Shown here: positions 7,584 to 16,433 of the stretch, one piece after another
Position numbering within the stretch: the stretch's first letter is position 1
Layout of the letters: each line of letters opens with the position of its first letter
Assembly (NCBI RefSeq): GCF_005503695.1
Contig: NZ_SCMU01000016.1
Span: 1-58,358 of the forward strand
Origin: Sphingopyxis sp. 2PD
Lineage (GTDB): Bacteria; Pseudomonadota; Alphaproteobacteria; Sphingomonadales; Sphingomonadaceae
DNA: 58,358 nt
Direction of reading: 5' to 3'
Notes under the pieces: model-generated
What the model was told of the DNA's origin: nothing
Database searches by the model: none
Seen by the model: only the letters and a program-made list of their open reading frames with translations
Translations under genes and position numbers: made by a program

Positions 7584-8473
7584 AGTCGCCCACCTTGCAT
7601 CCGAAAATTCGGTTGGCCTTCGAGGAAACCAGTTTGCGGATTGCGCTTGCCGATATCGAGCCATTGCGAGAGGTGACGGCGGCCGTCAGAAACTCCAAAA
7701 AGTTCGCGCAGATTGCAGCATCAATCCGGGAGGTCGGAATCATTGAGCCGCCGGTCGTCGTCCGGCTTCCAGGAGCAGACGATCGATATCGGCTTTTGGA
7801 TGGCCATTTGCGCCTCGACATTTTGAAAGACCGTGGCGACGTCGACGTGGTGTGCATAGTGGCGACCGACGATGAGGCGATCACGTACAACAAGCGGATC
7901 AGTCGAATAGCGATCGTTCAGGAACATAAAATGATCCTGAAAGCGATTGAAAAGGGAGTTTCGGAAGAGCGGCTTGCACGCGCCCTCAATGTCAACATTG
8001 CCAGCATTCGGAACAGGCGTCGCTTGCTCGACGGGATTTGTGATGAAGTGGCCAAACTGCTTGAGGAACGGATGGTCCCGATCATGACGTTCCAAGAGTT
8101 GCGGAAGCTGCGCCCCATGCGACAAATCGAAGTTGCCGAGACCATGATCGCCATGAACAGGTTCTCTTGGCCATACGCGCAGTCGCTCGTCGCAGCGACG
8201 CCACAGGGTCAACTCGTTGACGAGCAGCGGAAGGCGATCCGCGGTCTGACCGACGAGCAAATTGACCATATGGAGCGTGAGGCTGGCAACATCGATCGCG
8301 AGTTCCGAATGGTCGAACAGTCTTATGGGACCGATCATCTCGATCTGGTTTTAGCGATGGGCTACGTTTGTCGGCTGATCGAGAATGTACGCATCGTCCA
8401 TCATCTGGCAAAATGTCACCCAGAGCTATTGGCTGAGTTTCAGCGTATCGTTCTATTGAGAAACGCGGCTTAG
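7580..8473 (+). CDS. ParB/RepB-like protein 2
   Basis: A second 297-residue RepB-like protein. It starts at a GTG that overlaps the stop of the preceding gene by four bases (GTGA), a sign of translational coupling. The N-terminal domain contains IEPPVVVRL and YRLLDGHLRLDIL, matching the ParB-N fold. A helix-turn-helix (SEERLARALNVNIASIRNRR) follows, then a long helical C-terminal region of the plasmid RepB type. It resembles the upstream gene in layout but is clearly diverged, so the two may form a heteromer. The stop lies 224 bases from the attR site, making this the last gene of the island. Confidence 0.8.
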   Translation: MKSPTLHPKIRLAFEETSLRIALADIEPLREVTAAVRNSKKFAQIAASIREVGIIEPPVVVRLPGADDRYRLLDGHLRLDILKDRGDVDVVCIVATDDEAITYNKRISRIAIVQEHKMILKAIEKGVSEERLARALNVNIASIRNRRRLLDGICDEVAKLLEERMVPIMTFQELRKLRPMRQIEVAETMIAMNRFSWPYAQSLVAATPQGQLVDEQRKAIRGLTDEQIDHMEREAGNIDREFRMVEQSYGTDHLDLVLAMGYVCRLIENVRIVHHLAKCHPELLAEFQRIVLLRNAA

Positions 8474-8697
8474 TGCAGGCCAGAGTGCCGCTAAACCTGG
8501 TTTTCCTAATTGTTTCAAACGGGTCTGGCCGGGGTCGTTTTTCCGAACTTAATCGGACCAAAGATCGTTCGAAAGGGAAACACCAAATCCCGAACTCCAT
8601 TGGGTTTAGGAACCGTTTGGGTCGAGCCCAATTTGGGGGTTTTGAATTGGCCTAACCACCTAGTAAAGATTGAATTTTGTTCATCAGTAAAAGGTCT
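8474..8697. other. Non-coding arm of the attachment region
   Basis: AT-richer sequence between the last RepB-like gene and the tRNA fragment. It contains a short perfect inverted repeat TTGGG-N5-CCCAA at 8617-8631 and other TTGGG/CCCAA or TTTGG units around it. Such clustered short repeats beside an attachment core are what integrase arm sites or ParB-type sites look like, but no binding consensus is known to me. I see no gene here. Confidence 0.4.
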
Positions 8698-8742
8698 TCG
8701 TAATGATGGGGTCACAGGTTCGAGTCCTGTAAGCGGCACCAT
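8698..8742 (+). other. attR: 3' half of a tRNA-Thr(CGU) gene
   Basis: The sequence begins in an anticodon loop (TTCGTAA, anticodon CGT at 8700-8702). It continues through the 3' anticodon-stem strand TGATG, a variable loop, a perfect T arm (ACAGG-TTCGAGT-CCTGT at 8715-8731), the acceptor strand AAGCGGC, discriminator A and an encoded CCA. Bases upstream (AGGTC) do not pair with TGATG, and no D arm is present, so this is a fragment and not a working tRNA. Together with the tyrosine integrase it marks the right recombination junction of the island. The break at the anticodon loop is a usual crossover position for tRNA-targeting integrases. Confidence 0.85.
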
Positions 8743-9091
8743 TTTTCCTTTGCGGGGATTCCGCAAATGCCCGAAAATCGAACGTCCTTTGCGGGCATTG
8801 TTCAACGCCTTCGCCGACGTGGTCGCTGCTCGATCGCGGCGATGCGTTAACGGCCGCGGACCGCGTTGGCCTCGTGTTTTCAGAGACCGGGAATCGTCGC
8901 CTGGTTGGCGCGCGCACGGCGTTTCGACGCCCGATATTCTGGCCGACAAAAGCGGTCTGAATCTATGCGGTTAAATCCCTCAACTTATATGAACTAGCAC
9001 ATTTCCTTTCCTAGTGGTGCGGCGTCCCCGCTCCTAGGGTCCGCCGCGGGCGGTCTTGGTCATTTGATGGACCCCGTGGGGACGGAATATT
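8743..9091. other. Upstream region of the autotransporter gene
   Basis: About 350 bases of chromosome right after attR. A perfect hairpin TTTGCGG-N5-CCGCAAA lies at 8750-8768, just beyond the tRNA end, and could be part of the native tRNA terminator region. The remaining sequence should hold the promoter of the large downstream gene, but I cannot name its elements with confidence. No gene is seen. Confidence 0.4.
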
Positions 9092-12000
9092 ATGAAACTG
9101 GCGGTTTTGCGCGTGGCGATGGCGCGGTGGATGGCGATTGCGGTGCTTGTCGTGCTGGGCGCGTTGTTGCCGCAGTCGGCGAGCGCACAGCATACGTCGG
9201 CGGAATGTCCGCCGCAGAGCGCGACCGTAACGAGCGGTGGTACAGTTTCGATCAATATTTCCGATTGCCAATTTCAGAGCGGATTTGGGGGCATTGGCGA
9301 TATAGATGGCGGGTCTTTCGGTCCTGCAGACTTTGAGGATCACGGCACCGCAACGACGAGGCATACGGGCGGGCAATGGTTTCTGGACTATAGCCACAAT
9401 GGCTCGACCGGAATCGGTTCGACCGACGTCTTCGAACTTGCCGACGGCTCTTTGGCCGGGTCGGGCGACGTTCAGGTTACGATCACGATCAACGCATCGG
9501 CATCGCCGATCACGGTAACCCCAGGTTCCTTGCCGACTTTGACGGCCGGCACCCCATTTTCGCAGACTTTGTCCGCAAGCGGGGGGCTTGCTCCCTATAG
9601 CTACAGTCTGCAATCAGGCGTCCTCCCGCCCGGCCTGTCGCTCACGACGGGTGGGATATTGTCGGGGACGCCAACGCAGCGCGGCGCCTATTCGTTCAGC
9701 GTGCGGGCCACGGACAGCACGTCGCCGACGGCGCAATTCGTTGACAAGGGATACACCGGAACCGTCCAGAACCCCAGTCTATCGCTCGCAACGCCGACGG
9801 TCACGTTGGTGTCGGGGCAGGCGGCATCGGCGCAGCTCGCGACCAATGGCGGCGTGGCGCCCTATATTTATGCAACCGAGCCGCCGGGGACGCCCATGCC
9901 CTTCGGGCTCAGCCTGTCATCCGGCGGTCTTATCTCGGGAACGCCCAGCAGCACCGGCACGGCCAACATCCTGCTGCGCGTGACCGACGCCAGCACCGGC
10001 CCCGGACAATATTTCGAAGCGGAGACGCTGACCATCAACGTCATTGCGGCGCCTACCGTCACGATTGCGGTCGCGCCTGCGTCGGTGTCCGAAGATGGCG
10101 CGACCAATCTGGTCTATACCGTCACGCGCAGCGCCGCGAGCGCCAGCGCGCTGACCGTCAACCTGACGACATCGGGAACGGCGACCAGCGGGACCGACTA
10201 TACCGGCGGCGTGGCGTCCGTCACGATTCCGGCCAATGCCACGACCGCGACCGTCACCATCGACCCGACGGTCGATGGCACCGTGGAAGCCGATGAAACG
10301 GTCACACTGACCGTCGCGGCGGGGGCTGGCTATGTGGTCGGCGTCCCGGCATCGGCGACCGGAACCATCCTGAACGACGATGTACCGACCGCTTCGATTA
10401 CAGTTTCGCCGGCAAGCGTCGTGGAAAATGACGGGCCGAACCTGGTGTACACGATTGCGCTGAGCTCCGCGGCCGTATCGCCGCTGACGATCAATTACAC
10501 GATCGGCGGGGACGCGATTAACGGCACCGACTATGGACCGATAGGAACTTCTGTCGTCATCGCCGCGGGTGCGACCAGTCAGACGATCATCGTCAATCCC
10601 AACAACAACGGCACCATCGAACCCCACGAGACGGTGATCCTCACCCTGGCGGCGGGCGCCGGTTACACGATCGGCGCGCCGAACAGCGCCACCGGGACGA
10701 TACTGAACGATGATTTCCCCAGCGTCGCTGTGAGCAGCGTCACGGCAAATGAAGGCAACAGCGGCACGACGAATATGGCCTTTACGGTCGACCTGTCGGC
10801 GCCCGCCGCGACCGGCGGCGTGACTTTCGATATCGCGACCTTCAACGGTACCGCCACCGCGGGTCAGGACTATGTCGCGAACAGCCAGACCGGCGTCGTG
10901 ATCCCCGCCGGGGCGACGTCGGCGACGTTCACCGTCCTCATCAACGGCGATATGCTGAACGAGGCGAACGAGACCTTCTTCGTCCGCATCGCCAATGTGA
11001 CCGGCGCATTCGTCAACGGGTCGCAAGGCACCGGCACGATCACCAACGACGATGCGCAGCCCACGCTGTCGATCAGCAGCCCGTCGATCGTCGAGGGTAA
11101 TATCGGCACGCGGACGCTAAACTTCGTCATGGCGCTCGACGCGCCGAGCGGCCTTGGCGTGACCGTCAATGTGGCGACCGCCAATGGCACCGCCACCGCA
11201 GGCAGCGACTATGTTGCGGCGAGCGGAGGATTCTCTTTCGCGCCCGGCGAAACCAGCAAGACGTTTCCGGTGACCGTCAACAGCGACACCGCCCCGGAAG
11301 GCGACGAAAGTTTCACCGTCACCATGTCCGGCGTGACCAACGCGACGATCGGCGCCAACCCCGGCACGGGCACGATCACCAACGACGATGTGCCGCTCGA
11401 CATCCAGCCGGTCAATCTGCCCAGCGGGACCGTCGGCATCCTGTACAGTGCGATCCTGACCACCAGCGGCGGCGTTTCGCCCTACAGCTATGCCGTGACC
11501 GCGGGCGCCATTCCCACGGGGCTGAGCTTCAATCCGAACGGCACCCTTTCCGGCACGCCGGTGGCCGCGGGCAATTTCAACTTCACCATCACCGCGACCG
11601 ACAGCAGCGGCGCACCCGGACCCTATACGGCCAGCCGCGCCTATACCGTGGCGATCGCGGTGCCGACGATCGTGCTCGATCCGGTGACGCTGCCGAACGC
11701 GACCTTTGGCGTGGCATATAGCCAGACGATTACCGCCGACGGATCGATCGCGCCCTACGGCTTTGCGGTGACCTCTGGATCGCTGCCGCCCGGCCTGACG
11801 CTGGCGCCCGGCGGAACGCTGTCGGGCACGCCGACCCTCAGCGGCAGCTGGGGCTTCACGATTACCGCGACCGATGCGACGGCGGCGCCCGGACCCTATG
11901 CCGGTGCGCGCGCCTATTCGATCACCGTTGAGCGGGTGCCGCTTGTCCTGCCGCCTACCACGCTGCCCGACGGTGCGACCGACGTCGCCTATTCGGCGCA

Positions 12001-15000
12001 AATCGCTTCGGCCAGCGGCGGCGTTGCCCCGTACAGCTATGTCGTGACGTCGGGCGAACTGCCTTACGGCCTGACGATGTCGGCTTTGGGTGTGATCACC
12101 GGAACCCCGACGACTGCCAATCTGTTCAGCTTTGTCGTCACGGCGACCGACAGCGACGGCGGCGTCGGGCCGCAGGTCGTCCAGCAAAGCTATTCGATCA
12201 ACATCGTCAACACGCCGCCCGTCGTCGGCGCGGTTACGGCCAATGTGGCCTATGGCGCAGGGTTGACCCCGATCCCGCTCAGCATCACCGGCACCGCAAA
12301 CTCGGTCGCGGTGGTCACGCCGCCGACCAACGGGCGCGCAATTGTCGACCGGATGACGATCAGCTATATTCCCGATACCGGCTTTGCCGGGACCGACAGC
12401 TTCACCTATCTCGCCAGCAACAATGGCGCCAATTCGGCACCGGCCACCGTGACGATCAGCGTCGCCAACCCGGCGATCACGATCACTGCGGGCGGACCGC
12501 TGACGGCGACGGTCGGGGTGCCTTATGGCGACACCTTTACCTTCAATGGCGGGACCCAGCCGTTCACCAATTATCAGGTCACCGGCCTGCCAGCCGGGGT
12601 GCAGGTCGGGAGCAGCGGCGCGAATACGGTTGCGATCATCGGAACGCCGACCAGCGCGGGCAGCTTCCCGATCACCGTATCGGCGACCGATGCCTCGACC
12701 GGGACGGGGCCGTTCAGCACGAGCCAGGTCTTCACGCTTGTCGTCGCAGCACCGACGCTGAGCATGACTCCCGGGGCAGGGACGCTGACCGCCGCCTATA
12801 ACACCCCGTTCACGCAGGCCTTTACCGCCAGCGGCGGGGTCGGGCCGTTCACTTATGCGCTCACCGGTGCCTTGCCCGCCGGGCTGACCTTCGCGGGCAA
12901 CAGCCTCAGCGGCACCGCGACCGCGCCGGGCAGCTATCCGGTAACCGTCACCGCGACCGATACCGGATCGACCGGCGCCGGATCGCCGTTCACCATCGCG
13001 CAGAATTACATCATCAACGTCCCCGCGCCGACGATCATGATTTCGCCGGAAAGCCTGCCGAACGGCACCGTCGGTGCCAGCTACAGCCAGACAGCGAGCG
13101 CGTCGGGTGGGGTTGCGGCCTATGGTTATGCCGTAAGCGCGGGCGCGCTGCCGCCCGGGCTTACCTTGTCGGCTGGCGGCGTCATCGCGGGTACCCCGAC
13201 GGCGGGTGGCAGCTTCAATTTCACGCTGACCGCAACCGACGCCAATGCCCAGACGGGCAGCCGTGCTTATACCTTGACCATCGGCGCCGCGGTGGTGTCG
13301 CTGCCCCCGACGACGCTTGCGGGCGGGCAGGTCGGCTTTGCCTATAATGCGCCGCTCAATCCCGCGAGCGGCGGCACCGCACCGTACAGCTATGCGGTGA
13401 CAGGCGGCGCATTGCCGGGCGGGTTGACCCTGTCGGCAGGTGGAACGCTGTCGGGGACGCCGACCGCCTTTGGCACCTTCAACTTTGCGGCGACCGCCAC
13501 CGACAGCAGCACAGGCAGCGGGCCTTATGCGGCGACGCAGAATTACACGCTGTTGGTCGAACAACCGGCGCCGATTGCCAACCCCGTATCGGCAACGGTC
13601 GCTTATGGCAGCACCGCCAACCCGATCGCGCTCAACCTGACCGGCGGCGCGGCGGCGAGCGTTGCGATCGTGACGCAGCCTGCAAACGGGACCGCGGTCG
13701 CCAGCGGCACCAGCATCACCTACACCCCGAACGCCGGTTATGCGGGCGGCGACAGCTTCACCTACACCGCGACCAACGCGGGCGGGACATCGGCACCGGG
13801 AACGGTGACGATCGCCGTCGCCAATCCGGCGATCGCGATCACCGCGGACGGGCCGCTGACCGCGACGGTGGGGACGGCCTACAGCCAGACCTTCACCTTC
13901 AGCGGCGGTGCACAGCCCTTCTCGGGTTATCAGGTCACGAACCTGCCGAGCGGGCTGGCGATCAGCGGCAGCAGCGCGAACAGCGTGACCATCGCGGGTA
14001 CGCCGACGGCGGCGGGCAGCTTCGCGCTCGCGGTGTCGGGCACTGATGCCTCGACCGGCAGCGGGCCTTTCAGCACCAGCCAGACCTTCACCCTGGCCGT
14101 CAGCGCGCCGACGCTCGCGCTGACCCCCGCAACGGGCAGCTTCACCGCCACCTATGCGGCGGCGTACAGCCAGGCGATCACCGCGACCGGCGGGGTCGGT
14201 CCCTATAGCTACAGCCTGACCGGCAATCTGCCGGCGGGCGTTACCCTCAATCCGTCGACCGGACTGCTTTCCGGGTCGCCGACGGCGTCGGGGAGCTTCA
14301 ACTTCGCGGTGACCGCGACCGATACCGGATCGACCGGGGCAGGGGCGCCGTTCACGGTGCTGGGCAATTACAGCCTGACCGTCGCGGCGCCGCTCGTCAC
14401 GGTGACCCCGACCACCCTCCCGGTCGCAACCGCCGGCGCCGCGTACAGCGCGACGCTGACCGCTGCGGGCGGGGTCGGGCCATATCGCTTCGTGTTGAAC
14501 GGCGGCGCGCTGCCCGCTGGACTGGCGCTGTCGCCAGGCGGCATCGTGTCGGGAACGCCGACGGCGGCGGGTGCCTTTGCCTTCACGGTCAACGTCACCG
14601 ACGCCAATGGCCAGACGGGCGCTGCCAGCCTGACGCTGAACGTCGCCAATTCCGCGATCACCGTCACGCCGGTCACGCTGCCGGGCGGCACGCAGGGGGT
14701 CGCCTATAGCCAGCGGATCACCGCAGCGGGCGGTATCGCGCCGTACAGCTTCGCGGTCAGCTCGGGCGCGCTGCCTGCGGGCCTTGCGATCAATGCGACC
14801 ACGGGTGTTATCGCCGGGACGCCGAACGGATCGGGCGACGCGACCTTTGCGATCACCGTCACCGACAGCACCGGCGGCACGCCATCGACCGCGACGATCA
14901 CTTACACTTTGCGTATCGTGGCGCGGCCCAACCCGGCGAACGATCCCGAAGTGCGCGGGCTGGTCCAGGCACAGGTCAATTCGGCCCGCCGTTTCGTCGA

Positions 15001-16168
15001 TATCCAGATCGGCAATTTCAGTCGGCGGCTCGAAGGAATGCGCCGCGGCGGTGGCAGCGGCGGGTTCAGCAACTCGCTGCGGATCAGCGCATCGGATCAT
15101 TGCATCGACACGGTCACCGCATGGACCAATCCGATCTGCGCCAATAGTGGCGGCAACGCCATGGGCGGGGGCACTCGTCAACCGGGCGGCTTTGGCACCA
15201 ACCCGCACGGCGGTCCGGTGACCGGCGGCACGATGGGCGGCGGGCTGCTCGGCGGCGGGGCGATCGGCGCGGCGCCGACTGGCGACGGCAGCGACGCGGC
15301 GGCCAACGCCAATGGGTCGGGGGGCAGCGCCCCATCGCCGCTGACCATCTGGGCGGGCGGCACGATCCGCTGGGGCGACCGTGACGAAAAGACCGGGCGC
15401 CCCTCTGAACGCTTTGAATCGGAAGGCGTGACCTTCGGTGCCGACTATCGCTTCAACCCGTCCTTTGCCGCCGGTATCGGCATCGGCCTCGGGCGTGAGA
15501 CGACCGATGTCGGCCGCAACGGGTCGCAGAGCGAAGGCGAGGCGAAAACGCTGGCGATCTACGGCAGCCACCTGCTCGGCGGCGGGCTCTATCTCGACTG
15601 GCTCGCCGGTTATCAGTGGCTCGATTTCGACCTCCGCCGCTATGTCACGCTGTCGGGTGCGATGGTCAACTCGTCGCGCAGCGGCCGCCAATGGTTCGGC
15701 TCGGTTTCGGCGGGCGCCGACATCGAAAGCGGCAACTGGCGCTTTACGCCCTATGCGCGGATCGATGCGCAGCGCGGCACGCTGAACGGCTATACCGAAA
15801 ACAGCGGTTCGGTGTTCGACCTCACCTATCGCGATCAGGACGTGGCCTTCACGTCGATCGGGGCCGGGGCCAAGTTCGATTATCGCATCGCGGTCGAAAA
15901 CGGCTTCTTCCTGCCGCGGCTGCGGCTGGAATATCAGCGCGACATCGAACGCGACAGCGAGGCGTTGGTCGCCTATTTCGACCAGCTCTCGGGACCGTTC
16001 AACGCTGTGCCGCTGACCGGCTACGCCCGCAGCCGGTTCCTGATGGGGCTGGGGGTCGAAATGATGATCGGCGATCGGACCGCGGTCGATGTCGAATATT
16101 CGCGGCGCGACAACAGCGGGGCGGGGGTCGATCATGGCGTGTTGATCAACCTCAAGCAGGCGTTCTGA
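9092..16168 (+). CDS. Giant autotransporter with Calx-beta and Ig-like modules
   Basis: A 2358-residue surface protein. Residues 1-32 are a signal peptide ending SASAQ. About four Calx-beta-type modules follow at residues 322-768 (signatures like VSEDGATNLVYTV and TATAGSDYVAASG). Many putative-Ig (He_PIG) modules then run to about residue 1940, each with the pattern PYSYAVTSGALPPGLTL...GTLSGTPT. Two of these blocks are near-copies (residues about 1040-1310 and 1491-1766). A Gly-rich linker leads to an autotransporter beta-barrel of about 277 residues, beginning SPLTIWAGGTIRWG and ending in Phe as outer-membrane proteins do. It should secrete its own passenger to the cell surface, perhaps for adhesion. 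No protease or enzyme motif is seen. Confidence 0.88.
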   Translation: MKLAVLRVAMARWMAIAVLVVLGALLPQSASAQHTSAECPPQSATVTSGGTVSINISDCQFQSGFGGIGDIDGGSFGPADFEDHGTATTRHTGGQWFLDYSHNGSTGIGSTDVFELADGSLAGSGDVQVTITINASASPITVTPGSLPTLTAGTPFSQTLSASGGLAPYSYSLQSGVLPPGLSLTTGGILSGTPTQRGAYSFSVRATDSTSPTAQFVDKGYTGTVQNPSLSLATPTVTLVSGQAASAQLATNGGVAPYIYATEPPGTPMPFGLSLSSGGLISGTPSSTGTANILLRVTDASTGPGQYFEAETLTINVIAAPTVTIAVAPASVSEDGATNLVYTVTRSAASASALTVNLTTSGTATSGTDYTGGVASVTIPANATTATVTIDPTVDGTVEADETVTLTVAAGAGYVVGVPASATGTILNDDVPTASITVSPASVVENDGPNLVYTIALSSAAVSPLTINYTIGGDAINGTDYGPIGTSVVIAAGATSQTIIVNPNNNGTIEPHETVILTLAAGAGYTIGAPNSATGTILNDDFPSVAVSSVTANEGNSGTTNMAFTVDLSAPAATGGVTFDIATFNGTATAGQDYVANSQTGVVIPAGATSATFTVLINGDMLNEANETFFVRIANVTGAFVNGSQGTGTITNDDAQPTLSISSPSIVEGNIGTRTLNFVMALDAPSGLGVTVNVATANGTATAGSDYVAASGGFSFAPGETSKTFPVTVNSDTAPEGDESFTVTMSGVTNATIGANPGTGTITNDDVPLDIQPVNLPSGTVGILYSAILTTSGGVSPYSYAVTAGAIPTGLSFNPNGTLSGTPVAAGNFNFTITATDSSGAPGPYTASRAYTVAIAVPTIVLDPVTLPNATFGVAYSQTITADGSIAPYGFAVTSGSLPPGLTLAPGGTLSGTPTLSGSWGFTITATDATAAPGPYAGARAYSITVERVPLVLPPTTLPDGATDVAYSAQIASASGGVAPYSYVVTSGELPYGLTMSALGVITGTPTTANLFSFVVTATDSDGGVGPQVVQQSYSINIVNTPPVVGAVTANVAYGAGLTPIPLSITGTANSVAVVTPPTNGRAIVDRMTISYIPDTGFAGTDSFTYLASNNGANSAPATVTISVANPAITITAGGPLTATVGVPYGDTFTFNGGTQPFTNYQVTGLPAGVQVGSSGANTVAIIGTPTSAGSFPITVSATDASTGTGPFSTSQVFTLVVAAPTLSMTPGAGTLTAAYNTPFTQAFTASGGVGPFTYALTGALPAGLTFAGNSLSGTATAPGSYPVTVTATDTGSTGAGSPFTIAQNYIINVPAPTIMISPESLPNGTVGASYSQTASASGGVAAYGYAVSAGALPPGLTLSAGGVIAGTPTAGGSFNFTLTATDANAQTGSRAYTLTIGAAVVSLPPTTLAGGQVGFAYNAPLNPASGGTAPYSYAVTGGALPGGLTLSAGGTLSGTPTAFGTFNFAATATDSSTGSGPYAATQNYTLLVEQPAPIANPVSATVAYGSTANPIALNLTGGAAASVAIVTQPANGTAVASGTSITYTPNAGYAGGDSFTYTATNAGGTSAPGTVTIAVANPAIAITADGPLTATVGTAYSQTFTFSGGAQPFSGYQVTNLPSGLAISGSSANSVTIAGTPTAAGSFALAVSGTDASTGSGPFSTSQTFTLAVSAPTLALTPATGSFTATYAAAYSQAITATGGVGPYSYSLTGNLPAGVTLNPSTGLLSGSPTASGSFNFAVTATDTGSTGAGAPFTVLGNYSLTVAAPLVTVTPTTLPVATAGAAYSATLTAAGGVGPYRFVLNGGALPAGLALSPGGIVSGTPTAAGAFAFTVNVTDANGQTGAASLTLNVANSAITVTPVTLPGGTQGVAYSQRITAAGGIAPYSFAVSSGALPAGLAINATTGVIAGTPNGSGDATFAITVTDSTGGTPSTATITYTLRIVARPNPANDPEVRGLVQAQVNSARRFVDIQIGNFSRRLEGMRRGGGSGGFSNSLRISASDHCIDTVTAWTNPICANSGGNAMGGGTRQPGGFGTNPHGGPVTGGTMGGGLLGGGAIGAAPTGDGSDAAANANGSGGSAPSPLTIWAGGTIRWGDRDEKTGRPSERFESEGVTFGADYRFNPSFAAGIGIGLGRETTDVGRNGSQSEGEAKTLAIYGSHLLGGGLYLDWLAGYQWLDFDLRRYVTLSGAMVNSSRSGRQWFGSVSAGADIESGNWRFTPYARIDAQRGTLNGYTENSGSVFDLTYRDQDVAFTSIGAGAKFDYRIAVENGFFLPRLRLEYQRDIERDSEALVAYFDQLSGPFNAVPLTGYARSRFLMGLGVEMMIGDRTAVDVEYSRRDNSGAGVDHGVLINLKQAF

Positions 16169-16187
16169 TCCGCAGCCATGATGGCGC

Positions 16188-16218
16188 AACGGCGCCGCGA
16201 TGATCTCGCGGCGCCGTT
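16188..16218 (+). terminator. Strong hairpin after the autotransporter gene
   Basis: A perfect 13-base-pair stem (AACGGCGCCGCGA with its complement) closes a five-base loop TGATC and is followed by TTTC. It begins 20 bases after the stop codon. The short T run makes it weaker than a textbook intrinsic terminator, but its position and stem support that role. Confidence 0.65.
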
Positions 16219-16433
16219 TCCCCGATCGCGGCAAGCCTCAAGCTGTGCAGCCGCATCGCACCCGCCTGTCAGCGCCCGCAGCCATGCAGGACGCTGCTGG
16301 ACGGACCCCACCGCACCGCCGCGGCAAAATGTCATGGTGCATCGGAACGCTTGCGCCCGCCGCTCCCGCACCGGCACATTCGTTCGCTGCGGCCGGGCAT
16401 CGCTTGGCGACTAAATCCAGAGACGGGTCGTAG

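Larger units (their letters stand above)
1..8742. mobile_element. Right-hand portion of a tRNA-Thr-integrated genomic island
   Basis: This stretch carries two different site-specific recombinases, a RecA-like ATPase, two ParB/RepB-like proteins, an IS3-family end and several small unknown genes. It stops exactly at a duplicated 3' half of a tRNA-Thr(CGU) gene. Parts of it (about 3.8-4.7 kb) are visibly more AT-rich than the core genes to the right. The tyrosine integrase and the tRNA fragment are the standard signature of a tRNA-integrated island, with the intact tRNA expected beyond the left edge. Seen: the recombinases and the tRNA fragment. Inferred: that everything up to 8742 is one element. 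It could instead be two nested elements, one per recombinase. Confidence 0.75.

Noticed and set aside
8680..8742. Complete tRNA gene
   Set aside because: The D arm and the 5' strands of the acceptor and anticodon stems are missing; only the 3' half is present.
8515..8949. Minus-strand frame containing TGLEPVTPSL
   Set aside because: This is the translation of the tRNA fragment in reverse, a well-known false protein; no ribosome site or family supports it.
9500..14900. Regular repeats that could be mistaken for a CRISPR or tandem-repeat array
   Set aside because: The repeats are degenerate protein modules of about 80-110 codons kept in frame, not short identical units with spacers.
11117..16234. 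1705-codon open frame on the minus strand
   Set aside because: It is antisense to the repetitive, GC-rich autotransporter gene, and its Arg/Asp/Gly-rich composition is typical of shadow frames.
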